From Notospermus geniculatus (Eukaryota > Nemertea > Pilidiophora > Heteronemertea > Lineidae), in the NCBI GenBank assembly GCA_002633025.1, contig NMRB01001166.1:104362-168361 (forward strand): DNA of 64,000 bases, written 5' to 3'. Made by a program: the position numbers and the translations under genes. Below, one piece after another: positions 10,538 to 20,700 of the stretch. The notes under the pieces are model-generated. The model searched no databases, had not been told where the DNA came from, and worked only from the letters and a program-made list of their open reading frames with translations. Within the stretch, counting starts at the first letter, position 1. Every line of letters begins with the position of its first letter.

Positions 10538-13026
10538 CGTCTGATCAAATCAGGTCAACTCATTTTGGAAGCACCAACAGGCGGACAAGATCTTGGAGCA
10601 TCTTGCAGGATGTCAGCTTATCCCGCAGATTTCACATACGACACGAGCGCCGCCTACCGGCGGTGTCCGAATGGACTGGAGGTCCATGGTCAATGTGGTT
10701 CCCTTCCCAGAAGCTGGAAAGCGAAATTTTGGATTTTAGAGGAGTTGGAAGGTTTCGTAACGTCACTGCACAGAAGCTACAATAGGCCTGCATGCAGGAA
10801 GCTACTTACCATCGGTTGATGCTGTTCGGTTGTCGGCAACCCCTCGGCAACACAGAAGGAAGTGTCACTCTGGTGGCACCATTCAGTCGCAGGGAGAACC
10901 CCAACCATGTTCTGCAATAAGAACAGAGATAATGAACTGTGTACGAGGTTTTTCTGGTCGTCTGCTCAAATGAGAACAGGAGCTACTTACCAAAAAGGAT
11001 TCTGGCCGGAAGTTGACATCGTAGACAGCATCTGAGGAAGTTCACCTTCAAATCGACAGGGTAAGGCTGCTTTCGGGAGTTGCAGAGGGACTGATAATCA
11101 TATTCTGAAATGAAAGAAAGAAGGTAGAGGGACTGCTTATGGACTGTTCTTTGGATCGTCTGTTCAAATATGAAACAAGGTACTTCTACTCACCATCAGT
11201 CAGATTCTGGTCATAAGTTGGCACTATCGCAGACAGCACCTTGGGACAGTTCCACCTTCCAATGGAGATCATATAGTTGCAGAGGGACCGACGATCATAT
11301 TCTGAAAGGAAAGAAAAAGAGATGGAGGCAGAGCTGATGATGTTCTTTGCGTCCTCTGTTGAAATATGAAACAAAGTACTGACCATCATCAGATTCTGGT
11401 GAGAAGTTGGCGACTTGGCAGACAGCACCGTGTGAGTTCCTCCATCAAATTGACGGCATAGAGAAGGCTTGTGGTATTCTACTCGATGACTCAATGGCGC
11501 GACCACTCGATGACGCGATCGTTGCTATGGATTTTGCTAAAACATTTTAATTCGGCCACTTCTAACATGCGGATACGGCGAAATCTGCGGAATGAGGTTA
11601 AATGAGAGGATTCAGTCATGCGATTAATAGCGCAAGTGTGTATCTGTACTAGAGTATACCTTGCACATGTTTGTAGTACAAGGTTCTTATCTGTGGTCCT
11701 TTTGTTTCCGCTTCCCAGGTGCATTTACCCTCATAATGCTGTCACAATGCTAACGAGATGTGTGCACATATGTTTACAATGCTACCTTGTTGAATAAAAT
11801 TCTGGGATCAACTATTTGCGATGCCATTTGGACTGCGCTTCGTCGGCCGCGTTGACTGTGTGTTGGAAAAGATGCTTTTGATTGCTGTTTTTCCCAAACC
11901 TTTAAGCAAATTGCGACTCCCAAACTGCACCCAGATTACGTGAATTGAAAAGGACAAAATGCTGGGGATAATTGACCCACTTTTAAAAGTGTGATGATTT
12001 TAGTGGTGAGAATGCCTGAAGGCCAGCTCACCAAAATCCCAATTTCGATCGCGTCATCGAGTGGTCGCGCCATCGAGTCGAATACCACAAGCCCATAGAG
12101 AACGGTAATCATAGTCTGGAAGAAAAGAAAGGAGTTAGACTATGGCTGCTTGTGAAATTCTTTGGGTTGTCAGCTGAAAGAAAGCAGGAAGCTACTCACC
12201 GTAAGAAGTTGGTGTCATGGCAGACAGCATCTAAGGACAGTTCCACTTTCTAATGGAGCTCATTCAGTTGCGTAGAGAATGACCACCATACTCTGAAAGG
12301 AAAGAAAGGATTTAGACAATGACTGCCTGTGAAGTTCTTTGAGTTGTCTGTAAACATGCAGGAAGCTACTTACCATCAGTCAAATCCTGGTCAGAAGTTG
12401 GCAAAAACATGACAGACAGCATATTAGGACAGTTCCTGCTTCAAATGGATGTCATTCAATTGCGCAGAGAACGGCAGCGGTGGTCTGAAAGGAAGTAGAC
12501 AATAACTGAGTGTTCTATGAAATTCTTTGTGTTGTCAGCTGAAACAGTGCAGGCAGCTACTTACCACCAGTCAGATTCTTGACAGATCATGGCAACATCG
12601 CAGACAGCATCGAGAACAGTTCCTCTTCAAATGGATGGCATTCAGTTGCAACGATAGTCTGAAAGAAAAGAAAAGGAGTTACACAATGACTGCTTCTGTT
12701 TTTTGTCTATCAACAAGGCATGTAGGGAGCTACTTACCATCAGTCATATTCTGGTCAGAAGTTGGCAACATGGCCAACAACACTTTCTGAAGAGTGTGAA
12801 TTGCACATGTAAGTCATTCAGCGACTGCAAGAACCTCATCAACCATCTTCTGAAAGAAAGAAGATCAGATGGAATGACGCCCGTAGGATATTGAGGATAC
12901 ATTGGTTCTTCTGTTCAAATACAATCTGAGAAAGCCACTTACCATCAACCAGATTCTGGTCGGAAGAGGCAACATCACTGAAAGCCTCTTGAACAACAGT
13001 TCCATCTCATGATCGACAACCATGTT
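10538..13026 (-). repeat. Tandem array of exon-like units
   Basis: About ten units spaced 150-200 bp apart. On the minus strand each has a pyrimidine-rich tract ending in cag, an 84-114 bp core, then g|gtaagta or g|gtgagta. Cores (acceptor to donor): 13026-12943, 12849-12738, 12658-12565, 12484-12374, 12292-12200, 12115-11384 (split by a transposon), 11301-11194, 11104-10991, 10911-10810, and a less certain one ending at 10538. The core at 11301-11194 is open in phase 1-1 (108 bp, YDRRSLCNYMISIG at its start). The one at 11104-10991 is also open, but 12292-12200 and 12484-12374 contain stops in that phase. This is either a decayed array of duplicated coding exons or exons of a non-coding transcript. 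Confidence 0.6.
11466..12093. mobile_element. 628-bp TIR transposon with 9-bp target duplication
   Basis: Ends ggcttgtggtattctactcg (11466) and cgagtcgaataccacaagcc (to 12093), with inverted similarity extending about 55 bp inward through gcgcgaccactcgatgacgc. It is flanked by catagagaa on both sides (11457-11465 and 12094-12102). That word belongs to the host tandem unit, so the insertion split one exon-like core. A 9-bp duplication fits Mutator-like elements. There is no transposase, so it is non-autonomous. Confidence 0.9.
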
Positions 13027-13341
13027 CTGGAAGAAAAGGGTTCAATTGCAGAATCCCTCACAAACGTCCCGAAAAGTCATCAAATGGTTCTAGAGCTTAC
13101 CCTCAGCCTAACGAAGAATGTATGAATGAGTGTGAGGTGTTTGTCGACATCAACTCGGAGAAATGATTCTCAGTGAACTGTTTTTTGGGACGCCCGTTGT
13201 GTTCTCCTGTCGACCTCAAGAAGCCACCCAAAGATTTGCAGAAAAACGGGCCTAAAATAGGACAAACACCGGACTAGGCCTTACAGAATGTAGTAAACGT
13301 GATAAGGGGCCTCATGTTCCTACTTTAAACTTGTTCCTTAC

Positions 13342-13412
13342 CTTAGAATTGACATATTTTTAGCAAAATTCGGAGCGAGTGAAAACCGCATTGCTTCGAA
13401 AATGGCCGCCAT
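13342..13412 (-). CDS. Possible first exon upstream of the exon array
   Basis: On the minus strand an ATG at 13412 reads MAAIFEAMRFSLAPNFAKN and ends in phase 2 at a good donor (aag|gtaagg, 13342). The ATG lies in atggcggccatttt, a YY1-type element often found just downstream of transcription starts. It is followed in transcript direction by the array at 13026-10538. A second exon-like piece with donor gag(g)|gtaagc lies near 13093. It may be the 5-prime end of the array transcript; whether it is translated is unknown. Confidence 0.3.
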
Positions 13413-13429
13413 CAATGGCTGTGCTTCTT

Positions 13430-15000
13430 CTCGACCCTTGGCCTCCAACACGTGACCCCCGCACTTCCTGCCCAGACAATGGGCCCGTATGAATGAACGC
13501 CAAGGTTAACCGCACTGACCACTGAGCAGGATCATTTGTGTATTGAATGTAGAGGGTTGGGCATAAATGATTGGTCGAAGGCGCTATTGTTGTGGGGTTT
13601 TTGGTGGAAGAAACTACATTGTTTTAATCATCAGTATTGCAACAGAGTTTTTTTTTCTTTATTTCTCTGACGCCTTTTTTCTTACATCTATTTTCGAATA
13701 TATATAGGAGGGTCTATGGCAAAACATGCTGTGGCAATATTGATTGGAATATCTCACTGCTGATGAAAATATCAAGCCATGAAAAAGAAATACCAAACAT
13801 GAAAATGACAAAATCTTCATGTGATACTCGATCAATCTTCCTTTTCAGGATAATCATGAAGCCTGATGATGAAGAAGGATTTACAAGAAAAAAAATCAAC
13901 TGTGAACAAAGATATTTGATATTACCGAAAAATATAAAAAACTGAAAAAGTGAGATTTTGCATGAGATTCCACTGCGGATGAAAAGCGGTCATCCCATAT
14001 GTCTCAGCCATGCCAGTTTCATCCAATGAAAGGCCGTAGTCGTCAAGAAAATTGAACTTTTCCCCCCAAAAAACCGATTTTTGACAACATTGGTCAATTT
14101 TTTTATAGTAAATAACACGAAAATGACGCGCATTTTCAGCGCAATTTTTTCACATTTGTGAATGAATTTAAGTTGTCTTCATTTTGCAAAAAATTGGTAG
14201 TCATGCACTTCAAACTTTTCGAGATAGCAAATGGGTGATACATGTACATGTATTTTGATATTCTGACATTTTCAGGATAAATCCACTTTTCCTCAAAACT
14301 TTTCGAACCAACAACTCAAAGTATCACATCCACATTTGGAAGACACTGCGCAAGGAGTGTAGTCATCCATATACATGCAGTAACAAATGCCTGTACACGA
14401 AATAATATTATAACCAGTCCGCTAAATCAGTGCCTTGGGCTCTAATGTTTGTTTCCACAAGTAAATATGCCAGGCTGAGCCTTTATAAACGTTTTAATAT
14501 GCATATTGCCGGAGGTAAGAATAGTAGTATTTCGGTAAATATTCGGTCATTTTGAAGAATGGTCTAGCAAGTAGGATCATGTAACATTCACACGGCAAAA
14601 GTGCTATGCACAGCGCCGGTTTAAGAAGGCTTGGATATTAATCCATGATTCTGACAGATTTACATTTGACTGTCACGGAAGCACTGGTCATGACAACATC
14701 TTCTCAAAGGTTTTATCAATCCACATGAATTTTTAATGATAATTCGGATTTACAAGTACGTAACAGACATATACATACAAAACACTGGATTTACATGTAC
14801 GATCACAAGCCTTGGATTTAGAGTATAAACTCGCCAGTGGTTACTTTATACGAGTGAAAAGGAAAGAAGACCTAACTGGTATCTGGTTATCATTTCAAGC
14901 GACACTGGAGCATATGCCGAGCTGTGTATAAGTGCAAGCGTAATCCATACGCGGTATTCGTGAAGTGAGATTGCGTGATCGTGGATGGTAGACCAACTAC
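13430..15000. other. AT-rich non-coding interval
   Basis: No gene supported. A low-complexity pyrimidine run lies near 13650-13690, and the longest frame is about 100 codons of Lys/Ile/Asn-rich sequence with no homology. The last 200 bp before 15034 is presumably the promoter and 5-prime UTR of the next gene, but I see no clear TATA box. Confidence 0.5.
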
Positions 15001-15033
15001 TAAGCGTCGCTAAATTCACATGAACCCTCCAAA

Positions 15034-16047
15034 ATGGTTATGACGACGCGCCAAAAGCGGCAGTCCCTGCTGAAGTTTGTTATATTCGTCTGTGTGGTTG
15101 TCTCTACGTACATGGCGATGGCCGTCTACCACACCTACGCGGAAAACAAAGAAAAATTGGATCAAAACGGCACAAAACATCTGGACTTTGTCTCCAAGGA
15201 TGAGTACACAATTCCCGAGATAATACATTTGTACTGGCCCACGGAGGAGGTCCCCACAGATGAGGTTCCTTGGATGAGAAAATGGCGGACGAAGAACCCG
15301 GATTTTGAGGTGTGGTACTGGACAGATGATGCCGTGCGGCGAATACTGGCGAGAAACCACCCAAGATTTTTGCAGGTGTTTGACAATTTTTCCAAAAAGA
15401 AACATCAACGTGCCTTGGCTATCCGGTACTTTCTCTTGTACACTTTTGGAGGAGTGTTTGCGGATTTGGACGTGGAGCCTCTAAAGTCCTTAGCGCCAGT
15501 TTTGCTCTCGAAGCAGTGTGTTTTTGCTGACGAACACCCTGTGCACAAAATAGCAAATTGGCATAAACTGAAAGAGCCAGTTGTCGATGCAGTCATGGCG
15601 TGTAGGCCAAAACATGGCTTTTTCAAATTCGCCGTGGAAAAGATCTCGAAATCAACTCAACAGGATTACGTCGGTACGAAGCTTTTGACGGATCTACTGA
15701 AAGAATACAAGGCTATGAATACTACAGAAGTTCGCACTCTTACGTACAAGCCACATGCTGTGTTTATACCGAGTTTTGATAAACTGAATCCGAACGTAAA
15801 GGAATACGCCAGGACGTGTTTCAAATATGGCCGCAACTCCGTCGCAGGGGAGTGGTGTCGTCGAGTGCACGACAAGAGGTTTTGCAACTGTCCAATGGGA
15901 GTCTCCGTTACAATGCATCACTGGCAGCACCCATTCTCGCGCAGCAATCCGAAGACTATATCAGTGAGGAAAATAATGCCTGATGCTAAAATTATGATGG
16001 ATGTGTTGAAAATGGAAAAGATGTCATCAGCAAAAAGGAATACGTAG
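15034..16047 (+). CDS. Type II membrane glycosyltransferase, GT32-like (DXD)
   Basis: An intronless 337-aa protein. Residues 1-12 are basic, 13-33 form one hydrophobic anchor, and the rest would face the Golgi lumen, so a type II transferase is likely. The fold markers of the Gly_transf_sug / GT32 group (OCH1-like, alpha-1,4-GlcNAc and Gal transferase relatives) are present: an early IPEIIHLYWP strand (60-69), then KHQRALAIRYFLLYTFGG followed by the nucleotide-sugar and metal motif DLD (144-146). HHW at 295-297 is the late His/Trp motif of the family. Possible N-glycosylation sites are N45, N118 and N229. The acceptor sugar cannot be told. The start is AAAATGG, a good Kozak context; an alternative ATG is two codons downstream. 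A polyadenylation signal aataaa is at 16516-16521. The single-exon structure suggests an old retrocopy or an expanded intronless family. Confidence 0.88.
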   Translation: MVMTTRQKRQSLLKFVIFVCVVVSTYMAMAVYHTYAENKEKLDQNGTKHLDFVSKDEYTIPEIIHLYWPTEEVPTDEVPWMRKWRTKNPDFEVWYWTDDAVRRILARNHPRFLQVFDNFSKKKHQRALAIRYFLLYTFGGVFADLDVEPLKSLAPVLLSKQCVFADEHPVHKIANWHKLKEPVVDAVMACRPKHGFFKFAVEKISKSTQQDYVGTKLLTDLLKEYKAMNTTEVRTLTYKPHAVFIPSFDKLNPNVKEYARTCFKYGRNSVAGEWCRRVHDKRFCNCPMGVSVTMHHWQHPFSRSNPKTISVRKIMPDAKIMMDVLKMEKMSSAKRNT

Positions 16048-16515
16048 ACGCTACGCCACTGGTTGCCTGCCAACATACCGGTAGTCATTTTTGACCAACT
16101 ACAGCAAAACTATAGACATACTATCGAGATAGTCTTGTCCACCACGCCTACATGAGCAAACCTGTGGGCAGTTGAACGTTACCATGGGTCCTGCTAAATG
16201 CAGATGCGTGGCTATGCATTGAAATTACATGTAGAGAACTTCATTATTTGTTGTCAGTTGGGAGTGATGACTCAAGTCTACGCGCTGGGAGACAGTAAGG
16301 TTTACAGATGCAAGTGCCAGTTGGTCTATAAATACTTAGCAGACTTTGTTTTGGAATATTTTGGATACAGTCATACACACTTAGTGAGTTTTTTGGTCTT
16401 TGCAATATTACATTAGGTTCCGAAGGTTTTAGCTAACACACACTTCTGCCAATCCTTTTCTGTAATTATGTCTTTGCAATATTTCATGACGTTAGAAACA
16501 ACTGCCATATTTGAA

Positions 16516-16521
16516 AATAAA
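16516..16521 (+). terminator. Polyadenylation signal of the glycosyltransferase gene
   Basis: aataaa 469 bp after the stop codon of the glycosyltransferase, on the same strand. No closer canonical hexamer was seen. Confidence 0.5.
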
Positions 16522-16589
16522 GTCATACATGTAGTTTTGAAATATACGTCAGTCGATCGTCTTTCTAAATTCTCGACCTGAAGCTATAC

Positions 16590-16703
16590 CTGGGCCCAGT
16601 TTCACAAAGAATCTTAAGTCTAAAGTTTGAAGTCATCTGATGACTTCATTTCAGACTTAAGTTTTTTCTTAGACTTAAGATTCTTTGTGGAAACCCAGCC
16701 CAG
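16590..16703. mobile_element. Hairpin MITE (gggcccagtttcacaaa type)
   Basis: Inverted repeat from ctgggcccagtttcacaaag to ctttgtggaaacccagcccag. The central part folds further through gacttaag words (aatcttaagtctaaa / cttagacttaagatt). It is 114 bp, with no coding. The region from 16710 to 17480 beyond it holds nothing I can name. Confidence 0.75.
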
Positions 16704-17487
16704 ATTTTTAAAAAAAGCTTATGAACTCTCAAAAATAATATCCGAGTTCTGAAATTTTAATTGGTTTTCGATTCATGCCATGGAAATAACAGGTGCGATA
16801 AGTGGTTTCCTTTCGATCAATTGAAATACATGCATATTGCCGATTGACCGAACCATCTATACACAAAAAATCAATAGGGGTACCAGTAGGCCCGTGTACA
16901 CTGCTTTTCAAAGGTATCGTATTGAAGAAGATTTGGGAGGACAATAAAGCGATTACGTTGTGGATACGCGCGTAGAAAGGTGGGATGAGGAATTCATTAG
17001 GGTCTAGGGCCGATTTGTCCGAGTAATAACGTGGAATAGTAGATGGTTTCTACTCGCAAACGACATGTGATCGTGGATATACCTCCGTCGCCTCTGCCAA
17101 TGATTCAGGGAGTTCTACGGATAAAATATGTAACAGCGGATACTTCCCAATGGAATACTAAGAGAAAAAATGTGAGTTGACATTTTTTGATGTCAAACTG
17201 ACGACTGCATATTTTTCTTGCGCTGTAAGCCTTTAGGTATCATCCAGAGTCTCCCTAGTATATCCGTTGTAAGCTGGGAGGTGTAGGCTTATATGTTCGT
17301 ACATGTTGTATGTGCATGCATGGTGTGTACGGAGCACATCCCAGTCTTGGATGGTACATTTGTCGATGTATGTTGAAAGAAATCGATTGTATATAGGCGA
17401 GTGTCATAATGGTAAAAGGTGTACATTGTAAATACTGTCCACTCCTATGAAACAGGGTACCAAGTATCTAGGGTAACGGCTGCCTGT

Positions 17488-17562
17488 AAAGGGGTTCGGG
17501 TTTAGGGTTAGGACTTGATTTAGGGTTTAGGGTTAGGGTTAGGACTCGGAGTAAGGTTTATG
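17488..17562. repeat. Short degenerate telomere-like tract
   Basis: About 75 bp of gggtttagggttagg-type words, in the ttaggg frame with slips (tttaggg, ttagga). It ends 72 bp before the start codon of the secreted-protein gene. The length is that of an interstitial telomeric sequence, as left by break repair. Confidence 0.7.
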
Positions 17563-17634
17563 GGTTCAGGGATAGGAGGTCGTGCTGTACCATTTTCACA
17601 TTTGCTTCAGAGAATCTTCCATGCATCGTGTAGT

Positions 17635-17743
17635 ATGTGGCCAGAGGAGGGCACTTTGGTCAAGCATGCACTCCTTTTCCTGCTTTTTGTATGTGTCACA
17701 AGCGCTAAGCCCATCCCCACCACAGTTAGTCCAGATACTAGTA
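17635..17743 (+). CDS. Exon 1: signal peptide of the mini-exon gene
   Basis: Starts at MWPEEGTLVKHALLFLLFV. The hydrophobic core followed by TSA-K is a plausible signal-peptidase site after residue 24, then KPIPTTVSPDTS. It ends in phase 1 at a|gtaagt. The open frame extends 25 codons upstream to 17560, but those residues would bury the signal peptide, so the inner ATG is preferred. Confidence 0.75.
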
Positions 17744-20700
17744 GTAAGTAGAGAAACCTTTCCAAATCTTACATCTCTCTTTTCGGAAAAATAGTTGAAA
17801 GCCTTCAGTAAATTGACGATGTCTGTTAGCAATATGAAAATAGACCTTGAAAATAGCAGCATCGTTCATGGCAACAAATCGTGCACATATCCGATACAGG
17901 TTATATGTAGTAAGTGACGAGGCGGAATGACCAGCCTTGATTAACAGAACGAAATGAACTAGAATATACATGTAAACCTACCAATTTGAAGCCTTCTCTC
18001 GCTTATATTTGTCGTCTTAAACACTATGCAAGAAAATCAAGGCCCTTCTTGGAATTCGTTACAAAGCTACATGTAAGGTAATCTGGAGTTTTTGTTTTAG
18101 AAACGACCACCGGACTAGCCAGTAATGCTGAATTCATGAACTTCCTGTTTGAAACTGATGGTAAGTAGTTGCAAACTAGCCACACGTATATACATGTATT
18201 CTACGAATTGAGTGCCTAAAAATCTAATAGTCGCCGGTTGATACAGTGTACACCACTGGCCACCTGAATCATGGGAAGAGGCCTACCAGTGGACGTCGGC
18301 TGTTTGAAAATACGTGGTTTGCATCACCATGAAATTTGCAGTAGGCTACGAAGCAAATAATGCGAAAACGTCAACTAATTGTACTTTTTCGTTGCACAAT
18401 AGCCAAAAATATCGCCACTTCTAGATCAATCGACAAAACGAACCGTAAGTATATTATGTTTGCAGAAAAGTGATATTTAATTTTTTTCTGAATCGCCATC
18501 ATACTACATGTATGTGTTCAGACTGGATGTCATCCGCTTATACGTATAGGCGTATTTGAGAGAAACCAACATACAGTGTTGTACGTGTATACATGCATTT
18601 GTTGTTCCAATACATCAGCTATATTCATATCCTCATCTTATGAGATCGCAGTGGTTTCAAATATACGTCCAATGTGGAAATAATTTTCTGTAAAGGCAAA
18701 AGATCACTTAGGGCCCACTACTACACCGGCTAGCATTATCGAAACAGATGAACCTGTCTTTGTCACTGCAAGTAAGTAATCATGCACTACTGTGGAATGC
18801 TTCCATTCAAAGTTTGTATGTTTCAAACCATAAGTATATTGGACATGTTTGTAGAATCAAAGAATATTTGATTATTAATGAATCACAACAATGTTCTTAG
18901 ACCTTGGATATCGTCCGTTTTAGACGTATTTATAGAGAGAAACCAGCACACAGTGTTGTACGTATAATTGTATACATGCATTTGCTGTTCCAGTACATCA
19001 GCTACTAGTATATTCATATCCTCATCTTATGAGATCGCAGTGGTTTCAAATACGTCCAATGTGAAAATAATTTGGTGTAAAGGCAAAAGATGGTATCAAT
19101 GCTTTTTCTCACTCAGGGCCCACTACCCGGCCCACTACTACACCGGCTAGCATTATCGAAACAGATAAACCTGTCTTTGTCACAAAATGGTGTCAATGCT
19201 TTTTCTCACTTAGGGCCCACTACTACACCGGCTAGCATTATCGAAACAGATAAACCTGTCTTTGTCACTGCAAGTAAGTAATCATGCATTACTGTGGAAT
19301 GCTTCCATTCAAAGTTTCTTTGCTTCAAACTGTAAGAAGTTCCCCTGTTACTAATTGTGTATCTCAGGTTTCGTGGCCAATTTTAATTTCATTTATAAAA
19401 CCTTTTTGAATAGATTCTACACAAAATACATGTACATGTAGACATTTTAAAACTTTTTAGTAGAAAAAATACGGAGTAACTTGATGCATTCGTTCCATTT
19501 GGATCCCCATTGTAGGTCAACCGTTGTTAATGTCCTGGCGTTGGAATAAACAGCCACTCCGATGAAGCCTACTGTTTTTTTCCAGGTACAACCACAAAAT
19601 CAACGAAAATCATCGATAGAGATGAATCTTATCTGATCACTGCCAGTAAGTTGAAAGATTTTCAGTCTCTCAACGATTATTTCGTGCTGGAGCAAAAGCA
19701 GGTTCTCTCCAAGTTGGGAATGTTACCACGAAGATGCACCTGTCATTGACCATCTCAGATATGCTAGCCTAAACTCGACCTTGGACTCATGCCTTGTACA
19801 TGTAGATCCTTAAGTCATTTCCTTTTTCTGAGAACCAAACTGCTGCAAAGGACCTAACAAATAAAAATTGACCATTACAATCAATGATTCTTTAGTCAGT
19901 CTCTGTTCATGAATGTATTTGAGAATTTCATATAAATGATTAAAGTATCGGTGGCAGTAAAAATGCCTATAGCGAACTTGTACTCCATGATTTCTTTGCA
20001 CAAATGACGCGTCATCTAATCATCAAGACTGTTTTACATGTATCTTCATTTAGGGTCATCTACTTTCAAACCAATCAAATATGTCGATACGGACAAGCCC
20101 ATCCTTATCACGGGCAGTGAGTAGAAGTCGTTTTTCTGAAACGCCTTCTGTACAACTTACTTACATCACGGCGTCCTTATGTAGTTGTACTGGTAATGTA
20201 TGCAATGTTGTGCATGAACGAATGTATCAGGAATGCATGTAATGCTGTCAAGTCATTCAAATGTTAATTGCGGAATAACGGTAACATTAACGACATCCCC
20301 TCGTTGTAAAAACCACATTTTCTATTTACAACTGATTCTGATCTGAAATTTGAACGGTATTACAGTAAGCAGTGTCTGATAGCCCATCTTTAAAAGTTGG
20401 CAAAAATCAACATTCCACTTCTTGCTTGAATCTGCCCAAAAGTAAGAACGATATCTCTTTTTTACCGAAACAGCTAGACATATTGGCCGTAAACCTGTCC
20501 CTGGAGTTAAACGTAAGTATACATGTAGCAACCTAAAACGGCACGAGTCGTTCCTTTTCTGGAAACAATGCGAAACAATATTGCCTGCCCGAACCTTCTT
20601 CTGGCCCATCTGGACCTTGATGCGTTTGGCAGGTCTACCCCTTTTTGGTAGCCATGATTTCCCAGGCCGTTTTGGGACAAATATATACGGACGAATTAAA

